From Halobacillus campisalis (GTDB lineage Bacteria > Bacillota > Bacilli > Bacillales > Halobacillaceae): a DNA stretch of 64,000 nt. This document shows positions 44,810-54,029 of this stretch, piece by piece. The DNA lies in the NCBI RefSeq assembly GCF_030345335.1, contig NZ_JAPVRC010000001.1:434001-498000 (forward strand), written 5' to 3'. Positions within the stretch are counted from its first letter, which is position 1, and each line of letters starts with the position of its first letter. The notes under the pieces are model-generated. The model did no database searches. It saw only the letters and a list, made by a program, of their open reading frames with translations, and was not told the DNA's origin. Both the position numbers and the translations under genes were made by a program.

Positions 44810-46453
44810 CTACATCCCCGCATATTCTCCAAATTCTTCTCTAAGTACGTTAGCAATTTCGCCAACAGTGGCATATGCCTTCACAGCATCCACAATGTGA
44901 GGCATAACGTTATTATTTTCAACGGCTGCCTGCCTTAACCTTTTCAAACATTTATCTGCCTCGTTTTGATCACGAGACTTTCTTACCTTTTGAGTACGTT
45001 CAACTTGATTCGCTTCTAACTGCTCATCTACACGCAGTAAATCCGGGTGTATTTCTTCATCCAGCTTATAATCGTTCAATCCAACAACGATATCTTCATT
45101 GGATTCTATTCTTTTTTGCGCGTCGTAAGCCGCTTGATGGATTTCACGCTGCATGTAGCCATCCTCAACAGCTTGAACGGCGCCGCCCATTTTTTTAATT
45201 CTTTCCAGATATTCGTTCACTTCGTTCTCTATCCCATCAGTAAGAGCCTCCACATAATATGAGCCTCCTAAAGGATCAACCGTGTCAGCTACACCGCTCT
45301 CTTGAGCAATGATTTGCTGAGTTCTTAAGGCAATCCGTGCTGAATCTTCAGTAGGAAGAGCTAATGCCTCGTCTCTCGAATTCGTATGAAGACTTTGGGT
45401 TCCACCCATGACGGCTGCTAATGCCTGCAGCGTGACTCGAACGATATTATTATCCGGCTGCTGCGCCGTCAGTGTACTGCCGCCCGTTTGTGTGTGGAAC
45501 CTCATTTTCCAGCTTTTTGGATTTTCCGCCTGATATTGATCTTTCATAATTTTCGCCCATATGCGTCGAGCAGCCCGAAACTTGGCAGCCTCTTCAAAAA
45601 ATTGATTATGAGCGTTGAAAAAGAAAGCAAGTCTAGGAGCAAATTGATCCACTTCGAGTCCCGCTTCAATGGCAGCATCCACGTAAGCTATTCCGTTTGC
45701 AATCGTGAATGCGACCTCCTGGACAGCCGTAGAGCCAGCTTCCCTGATATGATAACCGGATATACTGATCGTATTGAATTTAGGAAGATTCTCCTGACAA
45801 TAGGCAAAAATATCGGTGATCAGTCTCATCGACGGTTTTGGCGGATAAATATATGTACCTCGAGCAATATACTCTTTTAAAATATCATTTTGTATCGTTC
45901 CTGTAAGTTGTTCGGGTTTCACCCCTTGCTTTTCTCCAACTGCAATATACATAGCGAGAAGAATCGAAGCTGGAGCATTGATTGTCATAGAAGTACTGAC
46001 TTCATTCAGTGGAATACGATCGAACAATACTTCCATATCCTCTAAAGTATCGATCGCTACTCCAACTTTACCGACTTCACCCTCAGCCATCGGGTCATCA
46101 GAGTCGTAACCAATTTGCGTCGGCAAATCAAAGGCGACAGATAACCCAGTCTGCCCTTGCTTCAATAAATAGCGAAACCTTTCATTCGTTTCTCCCGCTG
46201 AACCAAAACCGGCATATTGACGCATCGTCCAGTAGCGGCTCCTGTACATCGTCGGCTGGATTCCGCGAGTATAAGGGAACTGGCCAGGGTATCCTAAATC
46301 CTTCTCGTAAGAACGAGATTGGTCTGGTGTGTATAGTCCTTGAACGGTTAAGTCTGAACTTGTGTTAAAGCGTTCTTTACGCTCAGGAAATCTTTGTTTT
46401 ATTTTATCTACTTCACTTTTCCACTTCTCATTACCTGATTGGTTGTCGGTCAT
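44810..46453 (-). CDS. Methylmalonyl-CoA mutase, catalytic (large) subunit
   Basis: Rearranges (R)-methylmalonyl-CoA to succinyl-CoA with adenosylcobalamin. 547 residues form the TIM-barrel substrate domain only, like the McmA1/archaeal type; the B12 domain is supplied in trans by the next gene. Conserved parts include [53 protein letters not shown] and [17 protein letters not shown]. It has its own GGGG-type ribosome binding site and heads the operon mutase, B12-epimerase, carboxyltransferase. No cobalamin riboswitch is visible in the short upstream region. The MeaB-type chaperone is not nearby. Confidence 0.95.
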   Translation of the reverse strand: MTDNQSGNEKWKSEVDKIKQRFPERKERFNTSSDLTVQGLYTPDQSRSYEKDLGYPGQFPYTRGIQPTMYRSRYWTMRQYAGFGSAGETNERFRYLLKQGQTGLSVAFDLPTQIGYDSDDPMAEGEVGKVGVAIDTLEDMEVLFDRIPLNEVSTSMTINAPASILLAMYIAVGEKQGVKPEQLTGTIQNDILKEYIARGTYIYPPKPSMRLITDIFAYCQENLPKFNTISISGYHIREAGSTAVQEVAFTIANGIAYVDAAIEAGLEVDQFAPRLAFFFNAHNQFFEEAAKFRAARRIWAKIMKDQYQAENPKSWKMRFHTQTGGSTLTAQQPDNNIVRVTLQALAAVMGGTQSLHTNSRDEALALPTEDSARIALRTQQIIAQESGVADTVDPLGGSYYVEALTDGIENEVNEYLERIKKMGGAVQAVEDGYMQREIHQAAYDAQKRIESNEDIVVGLNDYKLDEEIHPDLLRVDEQLEANQVERTQKVRKSRDQNEADKCLKRLRQAAVENNNVMPHIVDAVKAYATVGEIANVLREEFGEYAGM

Positions 46454-46628
46454 AATGTCAACCCCCTAAGAAAATACATCTCATATCTAGCATACCAGAA
46501 ATAAAACGCTTACGTTTCTAAAAATTAGTATAATTTATAATACTATTTTAATTTATTTTCCTCCCTTGTCCAAATCAAAGATATCATTTAAAATGTTTTT
46601 AGTAGTATACGAAGGAGGTTCAAACACC

Positions 46629-46760
46629 TTGACTAATCAAAATCAACCTGTGAAAAAGAAAAAGTCGAAGCGCGAGAAGCGTACGAAATTTGTAATCTAT
46701 TTGATGATCGTTTCCATGGTTCTATCCACTCTTCTAGCTGGAGCTAGTTTCTTTTTATAA
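46629..46760 (+). CDS. prli42: Stressosome-associated miniprotein Prli42
   Basis: 43-residue miniprotein with a Lys/Arg-rich N-terminus (KKKKSKREKRTKF) and one transmembrane helix ending in MVLSTLLAGASFFL. That is the pattern of Prli42, which anchors the stressosome to the membrane in Listeria and is conserved in Firmicutes. The TTG start at 46629 follows GAAGGAGG; a longer ATG frame from 46566 lacks a site. It is divergent from the methylmalonyl-CoA mutase operon and has its own terminator. Confidence 0.87.
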   Translation: MTNQNQPVKKKKSKREKRTKFVIYLMIVSMVLSTLLAGASFFL

Positions 46761-46776
46761 TATGCGGTGAAACTAA

Positions 46777-46815
46777 AAAGAAAGTAAGCGGACATTCGCT
46801 TACTTTCTTTTTTTC
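46777..46815. terminator. Bidirectional terminator between prli42 and the L,D-transpeptidase remnant
   Basis: 14-bp perfect stem (46777-46790 / 46797-46810) with a 6-nt loop; T runs flank both sides. Confidence 0.9.
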
Positions 46816-46829
46816 TCTAACATCTTTTT

Positions 46830-47354
46830 TTATCCATTCACATTGAAAAATTCTTTCCATTGCTTCTTTTCCCACTCTTCATATATTTTTTCATACTCTG
46901 AGTCATCACTTGTAATGATAATATCAGATTCCTCTTCTACTAAATTATAAAGCTTTTCTACTTGTTCGTTTTCCATTCTTATGCAGCCCGCAGAGACAGC
47001 TTTACCGATTGAAGAAGGTTTATTTGTTCCGTGCACTCCGTAGATCCTTCCGTCGGTACCTTCAGCATCAAATCCGATCCACCGGCTTCCTAGAGGGTTA
47101 TCAGGGTCTCCCCCTGGTATATCACCTTTCCTATAATAAGGTTCGACTGCTTTGACTTTAACGGTGAATTCTCCTTCTGGGGTCAATTCTTTCGTTTTAC
47201 CTGTCGCTACCTCAGATTGAAAAACTTATTCACCATTTTGATAAACCACTAATTCATGAGTCGACTTATTTACTATCATCAAAGTTTCTCCTGTCACTAC
47301 CGGAGAAATGAAAAAGTACGCTAACATTATTATTATTGAACTAAAGAGAGGCAT
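46830..47354 (-). pseudogene. L,D-transpeptidase (YkuD domain), interrupted by a nonsense codon
   Basis: The family cross-links peptidoglycan outside the membrane. In frame from an ATG at 47354 there is a signal-like segment (PLFSSIIIMLAYFFISPVV) and the typical domain start MIVNKSTHELVVYQNGE. Then a TAA codon (complement of 47226-47228) stops translation; the frame continues as VFQSEVATGKTKELTPEGEF and keeps the active site HGTNKPSSIGKAVSAGCIRM with His, Ser, Cys and Arg. The part after the stop could be started at ATG 47186 but would lack the signal peptide and the first strands. A recent inactivation, or a sequencing error, is the likely explanation. Confidence 0.85.
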
Positions 47355-47394
47355 AGAGTTCATCCTTTTTTCAAAGTATGCCTCTATGCCTCTC
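47346..47394 (-). other. Hairpin enclosing the ribosome binding site of the L,D-transpeptidase remnant
   Basis: Perfect 13-bp inverted repeat GAGAGGCATAGAG / CTCTATGCCTCTC with a 23-nt loop. On the minus strand the loop holds AAAAAAGGATG and the 3' arm contains the ATG at 47354. It begins three bases before the FUSC gene stop. It could hide the start site in the mRNA or be a weak terminator. Confidence 0.55.
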
Positions 47395-47396
47395 AC

Positions 47397-48359
47397 TTAT
47401 ACATCACTCTTCTTAAATGACCGTTTAAATATCAGATACTGTTCAATTTCATTAAGTAGATGAAACAAACTTGCACGGCTTTCAAATTCTTCTCTTGTGG
47501 CAGGCAGATCAGCTTCCCGAAATTCATCACGCATTTCTTTCAATTTTTTTAAATAAAGAACGGCTGTATTCCCAGGGTGTATACCTTCAGACAATTCGTC
47601 GAAAAACTCGGAGATTTTCAAGGCATGCTCGGTAGTCCCGCCTATTCCCGTCACAAGAGGCAGCATTCTCTCTAATAGCTCGAACTGCTTCGTTCTCATA
47701 TGAAAATAATGATAATAATGGTTATGTGTCCGTAATAAATGATTTTCCACGTCGCGGAATGATAACGATTTTGCTTCTTCTAATATAACCGCGGTTTCTG
47801 TTAGCTCTTTCCCTGTCCACCCGTCATTTCCATCACGTAAGAAGTGAGCTATTTCTTTAATAATTATGGAAAAGTTGTCCTCGATTTGCTTCTGATATTC
47901 CTCGAGCTTATTTTCAAGGCTCGGCATATAGAGGTTTAAAATCAATGCTGTTCCAATACCCACCGTGATGAGCAGAATTTCATTGAAAACAAGATCCCAC
48001 TCTATAGAACCGGACACGTATAGATGCAGAATGATGACCGAACTTGTTACAATACCGGGGCTAATGTTCAGTTTTACCGTGGTCGGAATAAAAGCAAACA
48101 TCATGAGTCCGATCGCTACAGGGTTGTACCCAAAGAGTTCAAAAAATGCATAGGAAAACACAATAGCGATCATACATGCTGCGAATCGGTGCCAGGCGGA
48201 CAAGAATGATCGTTTTCTTGTAATTTGAATACATAGGATCGTCAAAATTCCAGCAGATGCGAAATTTTCTAACCCCAGCAATGTTGCTATCCAAATAGCT
48301 AATGGCGTACCAATAGCTGTCTTTATCGTACGATAACCAATTTTCAAAGGATTCTTCAC
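47397..48359 (-). CDS. FUSC/ArAE-family membrane protein, YqjA-like
   Basis: 320-residue protein with about six transmembrane segments in residues 12-150 (IWIATLLGLENFASAGILTI, FAACMIAIVFSYAFFELFGY, VGIGTALILNLYMPSLE). A soluble helical C-terminal domain follows (160-315), the aromatic acid exporter pattern (DUF939 plus its C-terminal domain) of B. subtilis YqjA. The substrate is unknown. It lies between the brxB terminator and the transpeptidase remnant; its stop codon adjoins the hairpin at 47346-47394. Position agrees with yqjA/yqiW order in B. subtilis. Confidence 0.87.
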   Translation of the reverse strand: MKNPLKIGYRTIKTAIGTPLAIWIATLLGLENFASAGILTILCIQITRKRSFLSAWHRFAACMIAIVFSYAFFELFGYNPVAIGLMMFAFIPTTVKLNISPGIVTSSVIILHLYVSGSIEWDLVFNEILLITVGIGTALILNLYMPSLENKLEEYQKQIEDNFSIIIKEIAHFLRDGNDGWTGKELTETAVILEEAKSLSFRDVENHLLRTHNHYYHYFHMRTKQFELLERMLPLVTGIGGTTEHALKISEFFDELSEGIHPGNTAVLYLKKLKEMRDEFREADLPATREEFESRASLFHLLNEIEQYLIFKRSFKKSDV

Positions 48360-48381
48360 CTCAATCGAACCTATTCTACGT

Positions 48382-48414
48382 AAAAGGGGATCTTTGTAAA
48401 CAACAAAGATCCCC
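48382..48414 (-). terminator. Terminator of brxB
   Basis: 12-bp perfect stem (GGGGATCTTTGT / ACAAAGATCCCC) with a short loop and TTTTA on the minus strand. Confidence 0.9.
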
Positions 48415-48427
48415 GTTCTTTATCTTT

Positions 48428-48859
48428 TTAAACCTCTTCACAATATTCTTCAAAATTACGCTGTAATTTACTGATTACTTCCATTGGATCGAATCCTTCA
48501 ATATCATGACGCTCGACCATGGATTGTATCTTACCATCCTTTAAAAGCGCGAATGATGGTGAGGAAGGCGGATAACCTTCAAAGTATTCACGGGCACGTT
48601 CCGTTGCTTCCCGGTCCTGACCGGCAAATACAGTCACTAATTGATCCGGCCTTTTATCATAGTGAATCGCATGGGAAGCGGCAGGTCTTGCAATTCCTCC
48701 TGCACAACCGCACACAGAATTGATCATAACAAGAGTTGTTCCCTTTTGGTTGAGGGCTTCATCCACTTGTTCAGGTGTTGTTAATTCTGTATATCCAGCT
48801 TGTTTTATTTCATCACGAGCTTGAGTGACGACGTCATTCATATAAATATTGAAATCCAT
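48428..48859 (-). CDS. brxB: Bacilliredoxin BrxB (YqiW)
   Basis: Removes bacillithiol from mixed disulfides on proteins after oxidative stress. 143 residues, standard length, thioredoxin-like DUF1094 fold. The active site is the CGC motif in [16 protein letters not shown]. The remainder ([40 protein letters not shown]) matches the BrxA/BrxB family; position next to bkdB is that of YqiW/BrxB. A ribosome binding site (AAGGGGCC) lies before the ATG. The organism should therefore make bacillithiol. Confidence 0.95.
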   Translation of the reverse strand: MDFNIYMNDVVTQARDEIKQAGYTELTTPEQVDEALNQKGTTLVMINSVCGCAGGIARPAASHAIHYDKRPDQLVTVFAGQDREATERAREYFEGYPPSSPSFALLKDGKIQSMVERHDIEGFDPMEVISKLQRNFEEYCEEV

Positions 48860-48960
48860 ATATCATGGCCCCTTTTCTATTAAGTACTATCCACAGTTTA
48901 CCAAGATTTTATAATGCTTTCAATTATGAGCAAGGAGCTCAGTATATATAATACTAAAGA

Positions 48961-48979
48961 CCCCGGCTGCCTGCCGGGG
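48961..48979 (-). terminator. Terminator of the bkd operon
   Basis: 7-bp GC stem (CCCCGGC / GCCGGGG) with a 5-nt loop and TCTTTA on the minus strand, just after the bkdB stop. Confidence 0.8.
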
Positions 48980-48986
48980 CCCTGCT

Positions 48987-50273
48987 TTAATAGACTGAAG
49001 TATGATCTTTTGACATTTTTTCTAAAATTTCTTTTACTCTGGCTAAGAAGTTCCCCGCCACAAGTCCATCAAGCACACGGTGATCAAGAGAAAGACATAA
49101 ATTTACCATGTCACGGGGTCCGAACATTCCATCTTGAAATACAGGCTTCTTCACGATAGATTCAACTTGTAAGATAGCTGCTTGCGGATGGTTGATGACG
49201 CCCATCGATTGGACAGAACCAAACGAGCCGGTATTGTTAACGGTAAACGTACCCCCTTCCATATCTTTTGAAGTGAGTTTGCCTTTTCTTGCTTTTGCCG
49301 CTAGATCAGTAATATCCCGAGCGATCCCCTTGATGCTTTTCTCGTCTGCGTCCCTGATTACAGGTACAAAAAGCTCATCGTCTTTGGCAACCGCGATATT
49401 GAGATGAATGGCTTTACGCTGAATGATTTTATCCCCTGCCCACGTGCTGTTAAGCTGAGGGAAATCTTTCAATGCTTGAGCTACTGCTTTAACGAAAAAT
49501 GCGAAATACGTTAAGCTGTACCCTTCTTTTTCTTTAAACTCAGTTTTCAATGAATTACGAAGTTCTACCAGGTTGGTGACGTCTACTTCCACCATCATCC
49601 ACGCATGTGGAATTTCCGTAGTCGACTTCACCATATTCTGAGCGATTGCCTTACGTACACCAGTGACAGGAATTTCGATATCCCCTTCCTCTGTTTTAAC
49701 CCCTGAGGAAGACTGGGATTTCGCAGGTGCTTCAGATTCTTTTTGGTCTGGGCTTTCTTGTTTAACCGTCGGCTTTTCGCCAGATTGTATGATTTTCTCA
49801 AGGTCTTTTCGCGTAATCCGTCCGCCTCGACCAGTCCCATCTACTGCGTTCAAATCAATGTCATTTTCTTGAGCAAGAGCCATTACTGCTGGTGAAAAGC
49901 GTTTCTTATCTCCAGTGTCTTTACTTGCCGTTTGCTCTTTAGCAGAGGGTTGTTCTTTTTCAGCAGACTTTTCAGCAGGTTTATCAGAAGCCTTTTGTTC
50001 TGCTGGTTCCTCACTGTCCTCTGAACCTGCTCCTTCTACTTCGATGTAACACATCAATTCGCCGACGGCAATCGTATCGTCTTCGCTTGCAACAAGCTCT
50101 TTGATTGTTCCTGTAAAGGAAGAAGGCACTTCGGCATTCACTTTATCAGTCATCACTTCTGCGATTGGATCGTATTTGTTCACGCTATCGCCGGGTTTTA
50201 CGAGCCAGGAACTGATCGTTCCTTCCGTTACGCTTTCACCGAGCTGAGGCATGTTTATTTTTTCTACTCCCAT
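48987..50273 (-). CDS. bkdB: Branched-chain keto acid dehydrogenase E2, dihydrolipoyl acyltransferase
   Basis: Core acyltransferase of the Bkd complex, moving the acyl group from lipoate to CoA. 428 residues. The lipoyl domain (1-80) has the lipoylated Lys in EVMTDKVNAEVPSS. An Ala/Glu/Ser/Lys-rich linker follows (about 85-130), then the E1/E3-binding domain (FSPAVMALAQENDIDLNAVD, about 135-170). A second linker leads to the catalytic domain with LSLDHRVLDGLVAGNFL (His and Asp). The start MGVEKINMPQ follows AAGGAGGAG. Unusually it is separated from bkdAB by about 300 bases that contain a repeat remnant. Confidence 0.96.
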   Translation of the reverse strand: MGVEKINMPQLGESVTEGTISSWLVKPGDSVNKYDPIAEVMTDKVNAEVPSSFTGTIKELVASEDDTIAVGELMCYIEVEGAGSEDSEEPAEQKASDKPAEKSAEKEQPSAKEQTASKDTGDKKRFSPAVMALAQENDIDLNAVDGTGRGGRITRKDLEKIIQSGEKPTVKQESPDQKESEAPAKSQSSSGVKTEEGDIEIPVTGVRKAIAQNMVKSTTEIPHAWMMVEVDVTNLVELRNSLKTEFKEKEGYSLTYFAFFVKAVAQALKDFPQLNSTWAGDKIIQRKAIHLNIAVAKDDELFVPVIRDADEKSIKGIARDITDLAAKARKGKLTSKDMEGGTFTVNNTGSFGSVQSMGVINHPQAAILQVESIVKKPVFQDGMFGPRDMVNLCLSLDHRVLDGLVAGNFLARVKEILEKMSKDHTSVY

Positions 50274-50319
50274 CAATACTCCTCCTTTTCCATTTGGCTC
50301 TATCAAATTTCCGACTTGA

Positions 50320-50500
50320 CATTCATATAAGCTCCCATGAATCTTAGAAAGTTTCCGTGGCTAAGAGTAGAGCTTGAAGGTCCGGGAAATCACTTACATT
50401 CCGCGGGCGTAAAGTGAGCTTCCCATAAGAGTCTCGCAAATTCCCCTCTTGCCGTTAATGAGGATATCGGAAACACCTGAGGCAATGCTTCACGTGATAA
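50320..50500. repeat. Decayed hairpin-element copy inside the bkd operon
   Basis: Between bkdAB and bkdB. TTGACATTCATATAAGCTCC matches the terminal repeat of copies A and E. GGTCCGGGAAATCACTTACA, CCGCGGGCGTAAAGTGAGCT and AGAGTCTCGCAAATTCCCCT correspond to the module of copy A with its centre deleted. No terminator was recognised, so read-through to bkdB seems possible. Confidence 0.6.
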
Positions 50501-50577
50501 AAAAGCCAGACCCTTACATCAGGATGCTTTCTTTAGTAAGACTCACTCAACAATGCCGGGAGTTCGTTAGCTTTTAA

Positions 50578-51561
50578 TTAAAATTCTGCAAGATCCCTCA
50601 TTGCTTTTTCTACCTTATCAGGATTCATCATGAAATATTTCTCCATTGTCGGAGCATAAGGCATAGATGGGATGTCTGGTCCCGCTAGTCGTTTGACAGG
50701 GGCATCAAGATCAAACAAACAATTTTCGCTGATGATGGCCGACACTTCCGAAATGATTCCGCCTTCTTTATTGTCTTCTGTTACAAGAAGTACTTTACCA
50801 GTTTTTGATGCCGCTTCGATGATCGCTTCTTTGTCCAATGGATAAACAGTACGAAGATCTAGGATATGCGCGTCAATCCCATCTTCAGCAAGCTTTTCAG
50901 CTGCCTGCAAGGCAAAATGAACACATAACCCATAAGTAATGACTGTAATATCAGAACCCTCGCGCTTTACATCTGCTTTTCCTATTGGCAGCGTATAATC
51001 ATCTTCAGGGACCTCACCTTTGATCAAACGATACGCACGTTTATGTTCAAAGAACAGCACTGGATCATTATCACGTATGGAAGCTTTAAGTAAACCTTTC
51101 ACATCGTATGGTGTGGAAGGCATGACGATCTTTAAACCAGGCTGGTTGGCGAAGATCGCTTCTACAGATTGCGAGTGATAAAGCGCACCATGAACACCGC
51201 CACCATAAGGGGCACGTATTGTCATAGGTACAGACCAATCATTATTGGAGCGATACCGTGTTTTTGCGGCTTCAGAAATAATTTGGTTGATGGCTGGCAT
51301 AATAAAGTCAGCGAATTGCATTTCTGCCACTGGACGCATTCCGTACATCGCTGCTCCGATTCCTACTCCGGCAATAGCGGATTCTGCTAAAGGTGTGTCA
51401 AGCACACGGTCTTCGCCGAATTCTTCATAAAGACCATCCGTCGCACGAAAAACTCCTCCGCGCTTCCCGACATCCTCTCCGAGGACAAACACTTTCTCAT
51501 CACGCCGCATTTCTTCTTTCAGAGCTTGAGTGACGGCTTGAATATAAGATAAAACTGCCAT
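50578..51561 (-). CDS. bkdAB: Branched-chain keto acid dehydrogenase E1 beta
   Basis: Beta subunit of the thiamine diphosphate-dependent decarboxylase E1. 327 residues, normal. Family blocks are VLGEDVGKRGGVFRAT, PLAESAIAGVGIGAAMYG, FADFIMPAINQI and APYGGGVHGALYHSQS with the conserved His; the C-terminal transketolase-like domain has ITYGLCVHFALQAAE and LRTVYPLDKEAI. It starts 15 bases after bkdAA. The ribosome binding site is GGAGGGGG. Confidence 0.97.
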   Translation of the reverse strand: MAVLSYIQAVTQALKEEMRRDEKVFVLGEDVGKRGGVFRATDGLYEEFGEDRVLDTPLAESAIAGVGIGAAMYGMRPVAEMQFADFIMPAINQIISEAAKTRYRSNNDWSVPMTIRAPYGGGVHGALYHSQSVEAIFANQPGLKIVMPSTPYDVKGLLKASIRDNDPVLFFEHKRAYRLIKGEVPEDDYTLPIGKADVKREGSDITVITYGLCVHFALQAAEKLAEDGIDAHILDLRTVYPLDKEAIIEAASKTGKVLLVTEDNKEGGIISEVSAIISENCLFDLDAPVKRLAGPDIPSMPYAPTMEKYFMMNPDKVEKAMRDLAEF

Positions 51562-51576
51562 TGTTCTTCCCCCTCC

Positions 51577-52569
51577 TTACTCTTCATAGACATAGTTCAA
51601 TGCAGATTCAGCTTCGGCGTAGGCAGCATTTTCAGCATAATCCGTCGCTTCATTGACTAAGATATCCAGCTCTTCGTTTAATGCTTTTTCTTTTTCTTCT
51701 GTTAAGATGTTTTGATCACGTAAGTATTTAGCAAAAGTGAAAATTGAATCTTTCTTTTTCGCTTCGTCTACTTCGTCTCTCTCCCGGTAAGTACGGTCAT
51801 CGTCATCACTTGAGTGAGGAGTCAATCGGTAGGAAACCGCTTCTATAAGAGAAGGTCCCTCGCCTCTTCGTCCTCGATCTGCTGCTTCTTTAACTACTTC
51901 ATAAACAGCTAATGGATCATTCCCATCGACAGTATATCCCGGCATTCCATAACCGATCGCTCGATCAGAAACTTTTTCGCATGCTAGTTGCTTGGAAACA
52001 GGAATTGAAATGGCGTATTTATTATTTTCAACCATGAAGATAACTGGGAGTTTATGAACACCTGCAAAGTTTGCGCCTTCATGAAAATCACCCTGGTTCG
52101 AAGACCCTTCGCCAAAGGTAACCAATGAAACAAAGTCTTTTTTCTCCATTTTACCTGCTAATGCTATTCCCACCGCGTGAGGAACTTGAGTAGTTACCGG
52201 AGATGAACCAGTCACGATTCGATTCTTCTTTTGTCCAAAGTGGCCGGGCATCTGACGCCCCCCGGAATTAGGATCTTCTGCTTTTGCAAACCCTGAGAGC
52301 ATCAAGTCCTTAGCCGTCATTCCAAAAGCTAAAACGACCCCCATATCCCGGTAGTATGGCAAAGCATAATCTTTGTCACGATCCAACGCATAGGAAGCAC
52401 CCACCTGGGCTCCTTCCTGACCTTGGCAGGAAATGACGAACGGGATTTTCCCTGCTCTGTTCAATAACCACATTCGTTCATCAATCTTTCTTGCCAGCAG
52501 CATCGTACGAAACATATCTAATACTTCATCATCAAGTAAACCAAGTGATTTATGGCGATTCTCAGCCAT
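51577..52569 (-). CDS. bkdAA: Branched-chain keto acid dehydrogenase E1 alpha
   Basis: Alpha subunit that binds thiamine diphosphate. 330 residues. The cofactor motif is FGEGSSNQGDFHEGANFA...VENN (GEG in place of GDG). The phosphorylation-loop region YRLTPHSSDDDDRTYRERDE is conserved, as is QGQEGAQVGASYAL near the N-terminus. It follows lpdV by 20 bases, preceded by AAAGGAGGA. Together with E1 beta, BkdB and LpdV it decarboxylates the keto acids of valine, leucine and isoleucine for branched acyl-CoA, the primers of iso- and anteiso-fatty acids. Confidence 0.97.
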   Translation of the reverse strand: MAENRHKSLGLLDDEVLDMFRTMLLARKIDERMWLLNRAGKIPFVISCQGQEGAQVGASYALDRDKDYALPYYRDMGVVLAFGMTAKDLMLSGFAKAEDPNSGGRQMPGHFGQKKNRIVTGSSPVTTQVPHAVGIALAGKMEKKDFVSLVTFGEGSSNQGDFHEGANFAGVHKLPVIFMVENNKYAISIPVSKQLACEKVSDRAIGYGMPGYTVDGNDPLAVYEVVKEAADRGRRGEGPSLIEAVSYRLTPHSSDDDDRTYRERDEVDEAKKKDSIFTFAKYLRDQNILTEEKEKALNEELDILVNEATDYAENAAYAEAESALNYVYEE

Positions 52570-52589
52570 GCGGATTCCTCCTTTAATGT

Positions 52590-54011
52590 TTATCCGTGTA
52601 TTTGATTCCCATCAACTGCCATAGCTGCTTCTCCTATAGCTTCTGAAAGCGTAGGATGAGGGTGAATCGTCTCAGCGATTTCCCACGGAGTAGCATCTAG
52701 AACTTTAGCGAGCCCCGCCTCGGAAATCATGTCAGTTACGTGAGGGCCTATCATGTGGACTCCAAGGAGATCATCGTTTTTTTGATCAGCAATGATTTTA
52801 ACAAAACCTTCCGTTTCCCCAAAAACAAGAGCCTTCCCTATAGCCTTAAATGGAAATTTACCGACTTTGACTTCATATCCCTTTTCTTCGGCTTGCTGCT
52901 CGGTAAGACCTACGCTGGCAACTTCAGGACTTGAATAAATACAAGTTGGTACCTGGTCATAATTCATAATATGAGGAAGTTTATCTGCCATATGCTCGAC
53001 AGCAGTCATTCCTTCATGCGAGGCCACATGTGCAAGCTGCATACCGCCAATTACATCCCCGATAGCGTAGATGTGGGTTTCTTTTGTCTGGTAATACTTA
53101 TTCGTCTTGATCACGCCTTTTTCGACTTCAATATCTGTATTTTCCAACCCGATATTATCGATGTTAGCCGAACGCCCTACGGAGACGAGCATACGATCCG
53201 CTTCATAAGTAACTGTTTCTCCACCTACATCAGCCTGTATAGAAACGTGCGTTTCTTTTTGTAAAGAATCTGTCATAACTTTAGCATTCGTTACGATTTC
53301 AATTCCTTTATTCTTCAATTGCTTGAGCATTTCTTTAGAAATCTCATGATCTTCCGTCGGTAAAATGTGAGGCAAGTATTCAAGCACTGTAACTTTCACG
53401 CCAAAGTCAGCAAGCATAGAAGCCCATTCGATTCCAATTACTCCACCGCCTATAATGATGATCGACTCAGGAAGTTCTTCCATGTGAAGAGCCTCATCTG
53501 AAGTCATCACGAGTTCACCATCCACTTCTAATCCCGGCAGCGATTTAGGACTGGATCCTGTCGCTATCAGAACGTTCTTAGGAACAATCATCTCGTTTTC
53601 TTCCCCATTGTTCATTTCTACTGAAATCGTACCAGCTGTAGGAGAAAAAATGGAAGGTCCAAGAATACGTCCAAATCCTTCGAAAACGTCAATCTTTCCC
53701 TTTTTCATCAATCCTTGTACACCTTTGTGCAAAGTGTTTACAATCGATTGCTTACGCTCCTGTACTTTTGCAAAATCTAAAACTGGCTCTGAAGTCGAGA
53801 TTCCGAATTGACCAGCTTCTTTCGTTTGCCGAAAAACTTCAGCGCTTCTTAGAAGGGCTTTAGAAGGGATACACCCCCGATGAAGACAGGTCCCTCCCAT
53901 TTCTCTTTTTTCAACGATTGCAACCTTCAGTCCCAATTTGGAAGCACGGATCGCGGCTACATATCCGCCGGTTCCTCCACCAAGTACGACTAAATCATAT
54001 TCTTCAGCCAT
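52590..54011 (-). CDS. lpdV: Dihydrolipoyl dehydrogenase of the Bkd complex (E3)
   Basis: FAD enzyme reoxidising dihydrolipoamide with NAD. 473 residues. FAD motif VVLGGGTGGYVAAIRASKLG, redox-active disulfide GGTCLHRGCIPSKAL, NAD motif IIIGGGVIGIEWASMLADFG, and the C-terminal HPHPTLSEAIGEAA with the His-Glu base. It is placed between buk and bkdAA as in B. subtilis lpdV. The ribosome binding site is AAAGGAG. Confidence 0.96.
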   Translation of the reverse strand: MAEEYDLVVLGGGTGGYVAAIRASKLGLKVAIVEKREMGGTCLHRGCIPSKALLRSAEVFRQTKEAGQFGISTSEPVLDFAKVQERKQSIVNTLHKGVQGLMKKGKIDVFEGFGRILGPSIFSPTAGTISVEMNNGEENEMIVPKNVLIATGSSPKSLPGLEVDGELVMTSDEALHMEELPESIIIIGGGVIGIEWASMLADFGVKVTVLEYLPHILPTEDHEISKEMLKQLKNKGIEIVTNAKVMTDSLQKETHVSIQADVGGETVTYEADRMLVSVGRSANIDNIGLENTDIEVEKGVIKTNKYYQTKETHIYAIGDVIGGMQLAHVASHEGMTAVEHMADKLPHIMNYDQVPTCIYSSPEVASVGLTEQQAEEKGYEVKVGKFPFKAIGKALVFGETEGFVKIIADQKNDDLLGVHMIGPHVTDMISEAGLAKVLDATPWEIAETIHPHPTLSEAIGEAAMAVDGNQIHG

Positions 54012-54029
54012 CAGCTAGATAGCTCCTTT

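Noticed and set aside
46454-46628. Cobalamin riboswitch before the methylmalonyl-CoA mutase operon
   Set aside because: The intergenic space is too short and no B12-box sequence is present.
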